Shown here piece after piece: positions 18,877 through 27,041 of a stretch of DNA of 35,954 nucleotides. The first letter of the stretch is position 1; every line of letters begins with the position of its first letter. The notes beneath the pieces are model-generated. The model saw nothing but the letters and a program-made list of their open reading frames with translations. It ran no database searches and was not told where the DNA came from. This DNA comes from Bacteroidales bacterium (GTDB lineage Bacteria; Bacteroidota; Bacteroidia; Bacteroidales; JAFGUD01): contig JAFGXO010000020.1 in assembly GCA_016936595.1 (NCBI GenBank), forward strand, positions 1-35,954, read 5' to 3'. Made by a program: the position numbers and the translations under genes.

Positions 18877-20271
18877 TTATTTTCTGTATTTTTTAATAAA
18901 TTCTTTAATTTCAGGAACACCACCTTGATAAACTAAGTATCCGTTATAAGGCTCACGTTCGGTAATTTCGTCATTTACTGATGTTAACATGATTTTTTTA
19001 ACTTCTTCTGGATCATTAGACATGCCTAAAGCCCAACCGAGTTTTACAAAGGCTACTTCGGGCAACATATTTCCTAATGGAACAACACCTTTTGCTAATA
19101 AATCTCTTCCGGTATCGTAAACATACATGTGAACATAACCCCAAATTGTTTGTAAAGTCATAAAAAACTGTACCCCTTTTTCAACGCCTCGTTCAATTGC
19201 GGGATAAAGTTCGCGATTAACGTGTCCTAAACCTGTTCCAACAATAATTATTCCTTTATATCCCATATCAACTAAAGAGTCAATTATTTCGGGTTTCATG
19301 TGGGGATAAAAATAAATCATTGTAACATTTTCGTTAAAATATGGTAAAATATCAACATTTGTGTCTTTCCTGCGATGATTATATTTTTGCTTAATAGGAA
19401 TTATTTCTTTTTTATTGATAGTTGCAACCGGAGTATCTCCAATAGTTCTAAAAGTTGATCTATATGAAGAGTGCATTTTTCTTACTCTTGTGCCACGATG
19501 TAAAAATCCATATTCGTCGGAAGTTGGTCCGAACATGCAAACTAATACTTCGGCAATATCAGAATGTCCGGCAGCAAAAACCGAATGAATTAAATTTAGA
19601 GCAGCATCTGACGATGGGCGATCTGATGAACGTTGGGAGCCAACTAAAATGATAGGCACCGGAGAGTTTTGAATCATAAACGATAACGCCGAGGCAGTAT
19701 GGTGCAAAGTGTCGGTGCCATGAGCAACAACAATTCCGTCAATACCTTTTTCAATTTCTTTGCCAATTGCTTTGGCTAATTGAATGTATTGAGCGGGTCC
19801 CATGTTTTCGCTAAAAACAGCAAAAACTTTTTCGGTGTCTAAATTAACATAATCGGCTAATTCAGGAACAGCTCCATATAATTCGCCGGGCGAAAAAGCC
19901 GGAATAACAGCCCCTGTTCTATAATCAAGTCGCGACGCAATAGTTCCTCCGGTTCCAAAAAGTTTAACGTATGGTAAATTCTCGGTAACAGGGAATGCTT
20001 TTTCGGGTATTTTGTAATTTGCTTTTTTGTATCCTGTTTCTTTAGCTGATGTAATTGTTTGAATATCAATGCCAATATTGTAACCGGTTTGGATTTTTAA
20101 AACAATATGTTGATCGTCATCATTTTCGGCACGAGGCAAAACGGTGCCAACAAATTTACCTCTTGTGGTTTCAAATTCGGCTTGTCCCCAAACACGAACG
20201 TTGTATTTTTTTAGTGCTTCAATTGCTGCACCTTTGTATCCTTGAAAAAAATCTTGTGTTTCTTTTTGCAT
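18877..20271 (-). CDS. gatD: GatD-type Glu-tRNA(Gln) amidotransferase subunit / type I asparaginase-like protein
   Basis: N-terminal VWGQAEFETTRGKFVGTVLPRAENDDDQHIVLKIQTGYNIGI domain plus KLFGTGGTIASRLDYRTGAV and IVVAHGTDTLHHTASAL asparaginase motifs. Confidence 0.88.
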   Translation of the reverse strand: MQKETQDFFQGYKGAAIEALKKYNVRVWGQAEFETTRGKFVGTVLPRAENDDDQHIVLKIQTGYNIGIDIQTITSAKETGYKKANYKIPEKAFPVTENLPYVKLFGTGGTIASRLDYRTGAVIPAFSPGELYGAVPELADYVNLDTEKVFAVFSENMGPAQYIQLAKAIGKEIEKGIDGIVVAHGTDTLHHTASALSFMIQNSPVPIILVGSQRSSDRPSSDAALNLIHSVFAAGHSDIAEVLVCMFGPTSDEYGFLHRGTRVRKMHSSYRSTFRTIGDTPVATINKKEIIPIKQKYNHRRKDTNVDILPYFNENVTMIYFYPHMKPEIIDSLVDMGYKGIIIVGTGLGHVNRELYPAIERGVEKGVQFFMTLQTIWGYVHMYVYDTGRDLLAKGVVPLGNMLPEVAFVKLGWALGMSNDPEEVKKIMLTSVNDEITEREPYNGYLVYQGGVPEIKEFIKKYRK

Positions 20272-20285
20272 AATATTAAATTTTA

Positions 20286-21482
20286 CTAAAAACTAATGCT
20301 TTCTATTGAACCTAATTCAGGATAGAATTTAATTTTTAGATTTGGGTTTTTAAAAATATTTGCCGGTAAAAATTGAACTGTTCCATGTTGGGCAATATAC
20401 ATGTTTTTTTCTGAAATTATTTGTGAATTAAACACTAATTTTACCGTTGCTTGTTGAGGGATACGGTAATAGAGGCCTTTATATAAAGATTTTTTATTTA
20501 CTTGTGTTAACAAATAAGAATTGTAGTTGTAATTTGAAATGTTAGTAGATTTATTGTTTGAAGCAATTTGAAAATAAACAGGAGTACCGTAAATGTTATC
20601 GGCAGGTAAAAGTCCACTGCTTTGCGAAAATTTAAATAAAATAATACTTTGCTGATAAACACTGTTCTCGGGGGTATAACTAAAAGTAAAAGTATATGTT
20701 AAAGTGTCGGATCTGCCAACAAACATAGATAAATATTCTGTTTCAAGTTTGTCTATTTCGTTAAGCATAATTTTAAGAGCATCACCAGATGGTAAGTTGT
20801 CATTATCGGCTTCTCCAACTAAAAGAGCAGCTCTGTCATCTCGCAATATTGTTATTCTATCGGCAAGTTCTTTTGCTTGTTCCTCGGGCGTTTTTTTAAC
20901 TAAATTTGGTTTTAAAATAGGCACTCTTCTAATTATTGTGTCATAAATTTCTTCTTTATAAACAGTGTCATAAGTTACTTTATATGATTTATCACTTGAA
21001 ACAAAATTAAATGATAAATTTTGAGAATGGTCGTCGTTTAAACCCGATAGGTTGAGGTCTAATTGTTCGTATTGATATTTTTCAGAGGAGTTGTTATAAG
21101 CAATTGGAAAACCGTCTTTTGTTAACGAAAGTGGTAAAAATAAATTCTCGGAACAACCTATTACATAGGTGTTTAAAGTGTCAATTACAGGATAGGATAA
21201 AAAAGAAACATCTGAAATATTCCAAAACGTTTCATTTTGTTTAATCATATTATTTAAAGCTCCTAAATATTTGTCGGTAAAATCGGCAAAAGGTCCTTTG
21301 TTTTGAATGATTTTTTCTACTTGAACAACAATGATAATCTTTGTTTTGGGCAAAGAATAAATAAAATTGTTTTGAAGATTTGATGTTAAATAATTAATGT
21401 TTTGAACATCAATTATTTCTTTTGATGAATTACATGAAAAAAGCAATAATATTGCAAAGAATATTGGAATAAGTTTACGCAT
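20286..21482 (-). CDS. DUF4831-like lipoprotein
   Basis: Lipobox LLLFSCNSS from MRKLIPIFF (21482); FIYSLPKTKIIIVVQVEKIIQNKGPFADFTDKYLG segment resembles DUF4831. Confidence 0.65.
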   Translation of the reverse strand: MRKLIPIFFAILLLFSCNSSKEIIDVQNINYLTSNLQNNFIYSLPKTKIIIVVQVEKIIQNKGPFADFTDKYLGALNNMIKQNETFWNISDVSFLSYPVIDTLNTYVIGCSENLFLPLSLTKDGFPIAYNNSSEKYQYEQLDLNLSGLNDDHSQNLSFNFVSSDKSYKVTYDTVYKEEIYDTIIRRVPILKPNLVKKTPEEQAKELADRITILRDDRAALLVGEADNDNLPSGDALKIMLNEIDKLETEYLSMFVGRSDTLTYTFTFSYTPENSVYQQSIILFKFSQSSGLLPADNIYGTPVYFQIASNNKSTNISNYNYNSYLLTQVNKKSLYKGLYYRIPQQATVKLVFNSQIISEKNMYIAQHGTVQFLPANIFKNPNLKIKFYPELGSIESISF

Positions 21483-22296
21483 TTTTGAAAAATTTAATAA
21501 TTTCAATAATAAAAATAGTTACAAAGCTAAGTATTATAAATAAAAGAACTACAATAACAGAGTTTATTGCACGTTTACTTTGAATTTCGGGGTAATCTGA
21601 AAAACCTTGAACAATAATTACCGGTGATTGGTAAGTTGCTATGTTTGATAGTTTATATTTTTCCATTTCAAGATAAACAACGCTTATAAGGCTGTTAAAA
21701 TCTGCAAAAATCAGTTCATTTGAAGATAGTAATTTGTTATTTAAAGAATCAAGCTCGGATATCCGGTTGTTTATTATTAACAATGCTTGTTTTTTGTATT
21801 CGTTTTGTTCTTTAAATCTTAAAAAAACATATGGATTTTGATTGCAATAATTTACAATTGCATCTTGAAGTTTGCTTAAAATAGTAATATCATAAACTTC
21901 AACATTTATTGTAATATTTTGAGGATCTGCATTTGGAAGGTTATCATTTCGTAAAATAGTTACTTCAATGCTTTTTATTATTTCGGGAGTTTCAATTAAT
22001 AATTGATTTTTTATAAAATCATTGTTATGCTTGTTTATTTTGTTGCTCAAAAATTCCAGAATAGCTACTATTGGCTGTAAGTCAGTGCTATAAAAGTCAG
22101 TGCTTTTTTCATATTCTAAGCTGCTTGAAATTACCATTTGTGCTTGAAAATATGGTTTAGTTGCAAAATATTTATATACACCACCAAAAATTCCGAGTGC
22201 AAAAAAAATAATTAGTAGTAAAAGGTGTTTTTTAATAAAACGAGCAATTTTTTTTGCTAATTCATTTAAATCAATCTCATCATTTAACTTTGTCAT
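21475..22296 (-). CDS. Wzz-like chain-length determinant / polysaccharide co-polymerase-type membrane protein
   Basis: Start at MTKLNDEIDLNELAKKIARFIKKH (22296); TM helix near each end with a periplasmic helical region (…KYFATKPYFQAQMVISSSLEYEKS…). Confidence 0.6.
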   Translation of the reverse strand: MTKLNDEIDLNELAKKIARFIKKHLLLLIIFFALGIFGGVYKYFATKPYFQAQMVISSSLEYEKSTDFYSTDLQPIVAILEFLSNKINKHNNDFIKNQLLIETPEIIKSIEVTILRNDNLPNADPQNITINVEVYDITILSKLQDAIVNYCNQNPYVFLRFKEQNEYKKQALLIINNRISELDSLNNKLLSSNELIFADFNSLISVVYLEMEKYKLSNIATYQSPVIIVQGFSDYPEIQSKRAINSVIVVLLFIILSFVTIFIIEIIKFFKNA

Positions 22297-22357
22297 GTTT
22301 GTAATTTGTATTTTATTTGCAAAATAAAAATTTTTCTTTGTTAAAAAAAAATGTAGT

Positions 22358-22846
22358 ATGGAAAATACAGAAAAAGCTTTTGAATTTTGTTTGCCCACTG
22401 GTGAAAATAAGGATTATTGTTTAAAAGATTACTTTGGGAAATGGGTTGTTCTTTATTTTTATCCTAAAGATAACACATCAGGTTGCACAAAAGAAGCAAT
22501 TGATTTTACCGAAAAAAAATACGATTTTGCCGAAAAAAATGCCGAGATAATTGGTATTAGTCCTGATAAGCAAGAATCACATGCTAAATTTATTGTTAAA
22601 CATAATCTCGGAATAATTCTTTTAAGTGATACAGACAAAGAGGTGATGAAAGCCTACGGAGCTTGGGGAATGAAAAAAAATTACGGTAAAGAATATGAGG
22701 GGGTTATTAGATCAACTTTTTTGATTAATCCCGAAGGAAATATCGTTTATAGCTGGAAAAATGTTAAAGTTCAACAAAAAAGAAAAGCCGGAATTGTAAA
22801 ACATGCTGATATTGTTTTTGAAAAACTTGTTGAGTTACAAAAATAA
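22358..22846 (+). CDS. bcp: Thioredoxin-dependent peroxiredoxin (BCP/PrxQ family)
   Basis: VVLYFYPKDNTSGCTKEAIDF peroxidatic Cys motif, GISPDKQESHAKF, STFLINPEG. Confidence 0.95.
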   Translation: MENTEKAFEFCLPTGENKDYCLKDYFGKWVVLYFYPKDNTSGCTKEAIDFTEKKYDFAEKNAEIIGISPDKQESHAKFIVKHNLGIILLSDTDKEVMKAYGAWGMKKNYGKEYEGVIRSTFLINPEGNIVYSWKNVKVQQKRKAGIVKHADIVFEKLVELQK

Positions 22847-22883
22847 TTTGAAGAAAAAATCACAACAATTAAACTTACATATT

Positions 22884-23318
22884 ATGAAAAAAATAGCAAT
22901 TTTAGTCTTGCTTTCGCTCATTTCCTTTTCATTTTGGGCTCAAAATAATAAATCTATCGTACCAATAATTACTCAAACATCAGATTATATTCAATTGATA
23001 GAACAAAATTATGAAAAACAAATTGTGCTCATTCAGTACGATGTTATTATTAGCGAAAAAGAAGTATTTAGACAATTATTTGCAAATGCTCAATATGGGA
23101 TAATTGTTGTGCCTGACGATAACTTGTCAGATGTTAATATTGAAGTTCAGCAAGTAATTGATAATGAATGGGTTACAATTGAAGATGATTTGACTGCCGA
23201 AGGAGTTGCTATGGTGTATTTTACTCCTACTGAAACCGGTGTTTATCGTTTTTTTATTACTTCAACTCATTTAGTTGATAATGATTTTGGTTTTTATAGT
23301 TTAATAATATTCAGATAA
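22884..23318 (+). CDS. Small secreted protein of unknown function
   Basis: Signal peptide MKKIAILVLLSLISFSFWAQ from ATG 22884; stop overlaps the rlmN start (TAATG). Confidence 0.65.
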   Translation: MKKIAILVLLSLISFSFWAQNNKSIVPIITQTSDYIQLIEQNYEKQIVLIQYDVIISEKEVFRQLFANAQYGIIVVPDDNLSDVNIEVQQVIDNEWVTIEDDLTAEGVAMVYFTPTETGVYRFFITSTHLVDNDFGFYSLIIFR

Positions 23319-24364
23319 TGGAAAATATAAAAGAACTTTCTATTAAAGAAATAACTGAATTTGTTAAAAGTATAAATGATAAACCTTTTAGAGCAAAACA
23401 AATTTATGAGTGGCTTTGGAAAAAAAATGTTTCTTCATTTGATGAAATGAAAAATATTCCAAAAAAGATTATCGATGTTTTAAAATCAACTTATGAAATT
23501 AAATTAATAAAAATAACTTATTCGGTAAAAAGCATAATAGACTATAGTAGTAAATTTGCATTTATAACTCATGATAAGCTGTTTGTGGAGGGTGTTTTAA
23601 TACCTTCGGGGGCTAATAGCAGGGTTACAGCATGTATATCAACTCAAGTTGGTTGTTCGTTAGGTTGTAAATTTTGTGCTACCGGAACCATGGGTTTAAC
23701 TCGTAATTTAACTGCAGCGGAAATTTATGAGCAGGTTTTTTTATTAAATATTGAAGCTGAAAAATTATACCAACGCAAATTAACAAATATTGTAGTTATG
23801 GGCATGGGCGAACCATTGTTGAACTATGATAATTTATTGCGTGCCTTAGATTTTGTAACAAGCGAAAATGGGCTTTCTATGTCGGCGTCTCGCATAACTG
23901 TTTCTACGGTTGGGTTGGTGAAGCAGATTAAAAAACTTGCAGAAGATGAGCCTAAATTTAATTTAGCAGTGTCGTTACATACAGCAAGAAACGAACAACG
24001 GAGCGAGATAATGCCTGTAAATGTTCATAATTCTATCCCTGAATTGATTTCAGCACTTAAATATTTTAATAACAAAACCGGTAAACGCATTACGTTTGAA
24101 TATTTGTTAATTGATGGTATTACCGATACAAAAGAAGATGCCGTTGCATTGGCCGAATTTTGTAAAAATTTTCCGTCTAAAATTAATTTAATTGAATTTA
24201 ACCCTGTTCAGCATATTAATTACAAAACATCTATACCTTATAATACTTTGTATTTTAAAGAGTTTTTAGAAAACAAAAATTTAGTTGTAACTGTAAGAAA
24301 AAGTAAAGGTCAAGATATTAATGCAGCATGCGGACAATTAGCACTAATAAAACAAGATAAATAA
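23318..24364 (+). CDS. rlmN: 23S rRNA (adenine2503-C2)-methyltransferase / radical SAM RlmN
   Basis: CISTQVGCSLGCKFCATGTMGLTRNL radical SAM CxxxCxxC motif; VVMGMGEPLLNYDN; GQDINAACGQL. Confidence 0.97.
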   Translation: MENIKELSIKEITEFVKSINDKPFRAKQIYEWLWKKNVSSFDEMKNIPKKIIDVLKSTYEIKLIKITYSVKSIIDYSSKFAFITHDKLFVEGVLIPSGANSRVTACISTQVGCSLGCKFCATGTMGLTRNLTAAEIYEQVFLLNIEAEKLYQRKLTNIVVMGMGEPLLNYDNLLRALDFVTSENGLSMSASRITVSTVGLVKQIKKLAEDEPKFNLAVSLHTARNEQRSEIMPVNVHNSIPELISALKYFNNKTGKRITFEYLLIDGITDTKEDAVALAEFCKNFPSKINLIEFNPVQHINYKTSIPYNTLYFKEFLENKNLVVTVRKSKGQDINAACGQLALIKQDK

Positions 24365-24369
24365 TTGAT

Positions 24370-27033
24370 TTATTTTGAAAATTTTACGCCAATAACTAAA
24401 ATATCGTCCACTTGTTTAATTTTTCCTCTCCAAGCTAAATGCTTTTCTAAAAGTATTTCTTTTTGTTTTTCAGGATTTAAATGAGACGATTGAGTTAAAA
24501 GAGAAATAAAATTAGCACTTCCAAATTTTGACTTGTTTTTGTAGCCCATTTGTTTATGGTATCCGTCTGAGGATAAATAAATGTTGTCTTCAGCTTTTAG
24601 GTCAAATTCTGTTGTAGAAAATTTATCATCAAAACTTGTATAATAACCACCAATGGATAAATTATCACCTTTAAGCACAATAGGCTCATCTTTGCGTATA
24701 ACGATAAAATGTTGGTTAGCACCCGAAAATTTCATTCTTCCTGTGTTTAAATTTATCGAACATAAGCTGATGTCAAAGCTATCATCAATTTCTTTTATTT
24801 TTTGTTCACCAATATTATTATGATACTTTAATCTTATGTCTTCAATTAGTTCAGCAGGTTGTTTTATAATATCAGGGTTTTTGTCTAAAGTTTCAGAAAT
24901 AATTGATTCTATTAAAAATGATAAAAAAGTTGCACTTACGTTGCGTCCTGTTGTGTCAATTAAACCCCAAAGCCAAATATCATCAATTACGATTGAAATA
25001 TAAAAATCGCCGGAAACAATTTCTTTAGGTATGTTTAATATAAACATATCTTCAAAGGGGAAGTTTTGAATAGATGATAAAAGAGCATTTTGAATTTTAA
25101 GAGAATAACTAATGCTTGAATGAATATTACTTTGTTTTTCTTCTAAGATGTTTTTTTGTATTGCTGTTTGCTTACGTAAAACATTTAATTGTTTGTTTTT
25201 TATATTTATTTCTTGTCGTTGGCTTTTAAGTTCATCGTTTAAATCTTCAACAATACTTGAAGATATATTTAGTTCTTCAATCTTTTCGTCAAGCTCGATA
25301 TTTTTAGATTCTAATTCGTTTTTTTGTTTATAAACTTCTTGTGTGCGTACTTCTATAATGTTTTCAAGATTTTTATTTAATATTTCTAAGTTCCAATAAA
25401 AAGTGTAATTGTCAACAATTGTAGATATTTGAGGCACAAGCATTTCCATTATATCAGCTTTTTCTCTTAAGTTCTGCTTTTCTGTATAGGAAACATGTAA
25501 AAGAGCTTTAATTTTGTTTGATTGAGAAACCGGAATTATTAAAGAATCTCTTTTATTTATAATAGACAAATTTTTAGATGCGTTTTCAATGTCTTCTTCT
25601 GTTATGGAAGATGGGAAATTTTTCTCTAAATTTCCACATATATATTCTTCTTTTGTTTTTATACATTCGCAAATCCAAATTTCTTTTTTTATCAAAAATT
25701 CTATTTTATCTGCTTGTAAAAATTCATCAAAAACTTTCATAGATGCTTGTAAATCAAAAGATTGAAGTTTTACTAATTCGGATTGAATTTGAGCGTATTT
25801 TTGATATTTGTTTGCAAGTTTATTAACCCTTGTAGATGTTTTTGAGTATTTAAGGGAAATCATGATACTGCTTCCAATAAAAAGCAGTAATAGACCGTAA
25901 CTTCCAAAATATCCGGTATTAATAACATTTGTATTATAGAGCATGTCATTTATAGCCGAAACATTTAAAGCAAGCAAACCAAAAAATGAAAAAATTATGT
26001 ACGGAACTTTTTTAATTAGTCCGTTAATAGAAAAGACAAGGAGTGCTAAAAATGCCGGTTCTCCCCAAATCATAAATGATATTAGTGTTTTTGAAAATAT
26101 GTATGAAGGAGTAAATAAGACAATTAGCGAATAAATTGCTGATAAACCAATAATAGTATAAATGATATATTTGTTAAAAATTTTATATTCTTTATACGAT
26201 GACCAGATAAAAAGTGAAAAGAAAAACAGTCGCCCATAATTACTAAAAAAGTCTATCTTTTTCACCAATTCCCAAGATATTGAAGGGAAATAACGTATTA
26301 GAATCATTTCGCCATTTACAAGTTCAAATGCGATAAAGATAATAATTGCAAGACTTAAAAATATATAGGATAAATCTTTTTGTCTGAAAAAGAATAAGAA
26401 AAAGAAGTAAAGAGCGAATATTGTTTCAGCTCCAATAATAAAAAAAGAAATTAAAAGATGTTTTGTAGTGTGAGCTTGAACGTCGTTGGTTTTTCCGAAA
26501 AATATTTTTTCCTGCAAACCTCCGGCTCCATGGTAAAAATTACTAACCTGAATCACAATTTCGATAGTGTCGCTGTTTGAAAAAAAATTTATTTCGTTAA
26601 TCAAGGGTTTTGGCGTAGAATTTTGTCGGCTTGTTCCAACAGTTCCAACTTCAATTTTGAAATCGCCGTCAATCCAAACTTTGTAAGATGTTAAAACTTG
26701 GTGAAATTGAATTGTGTATGCACCTTTAGGGGCTAAAATTTTCATTTTATAAGTTCCATATCCATAATGTTTAACAGGTTTATTATTATATAAATAGCTG
26801 TTCCAATCACCATTAACTCTAATAAAATTATCTTCTTTAGGCTGTCTGTTCCGTAAATCATCAGGAGTAAGTAATTCGTTCCAATAAAATTCCCAACTTC
26901 CGGCAACCAAATATGCTTTATTAAATTCTGCATCATGCAAATCTAATATTCCATTTTCTACTATTTGCGAAAAAGATAGTAGAGGAAATAGGAGGAAGAT
27001 AAAAATTATAATATGTTTATTATATAGATTCAT
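24370..27033 (-). CDS. 7TM-DISM-type sensor with GAF-like region, coiled coil and divergent SpoIIE/PP2C-like domain
   Basis: Signal peptide, GSWEFYWNELLTPDDLRN region, multiple TM helices, coiled coil, VSGDFYISI, FSGANQHFIVIR, SSDGYHKQMG, KQVDDILVIGVKF; the DxTGHG-type motif reads DTTGRN. Confidence 0.85.
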   Translation of the reverse strand: MNLYNKHIIIFIFLLFPLLSFSQIVENGILDLHDAEFNKAYLVAGSWEFYWNELLTPDDLRNRQPKEDNFIRVNGDWNSYLYNNKPVKHYGYGTYKMKILAPKGAYTIQFHQVLTSYKVWIDGDFKIEVGTVGTSRQNSTPKPLINEINFFSNSDTIEIVIQVSNFYHGAGGLQEKIFFGKTNDVQAHTTKHLLISFFIIGAETIFALYFFFLFFFRQKDLSYIFLSLAIIIFIAFELVNGEMILIRYFPSISWELVKKIDFFSNYGRLFFFSLFIWSSYKEYKIFNKYIIYTIIGLSAIYSLIVLFTPSYIFSKTLISFMIWGEPAFLALLVFSINGLIKKVPYIIFSFFGLLALNVSAINDMLYNTNVINTGYFGSYGLLLLFIGSSIMISLKYSKTSTRVNKLANKYQKYAQIQSELVKLQSFDLQASMKVFDEFLQADKIEFLIKKEIWICECIKTKEEYICGNLEKNFPSSITEEDIENASKNLSIINKRDSLIIPVSQSNKIKALLHVSYTEKQNLREKADIMEMLVPQISTIVDNYTFYWNLEILNKNLENIIEVRTQEVYKQKNELESKNIELDEKIEELNISSSIVEDLNDELKSQRQEINIKNKQLNVLRKQTAIQKNILEEKQSNIHSSISYSLKIQNALLSSIQNFPFEDMFILNIPKEIVSGDFYISIVIDDIWLWGLIDTTGRNVSATFLSFLIESIISETLDKNPDIIKQPAELIEDIRLKYHNNIGEQKIKEIDDSFDISLCSINLNTGRMKFSGANQHFIVIRKDEPIVLKGDNLSIGGYYTSFDDKFSTTEFDLKAEDNIYLSSDGYHKQMGYKNKSKFGSANFISLLTQSSHLNPEKQKEILLEKHLAWRGKIKQVDDILVIGVKFSK

Positions 27034-27041
27034 GTAAATAT

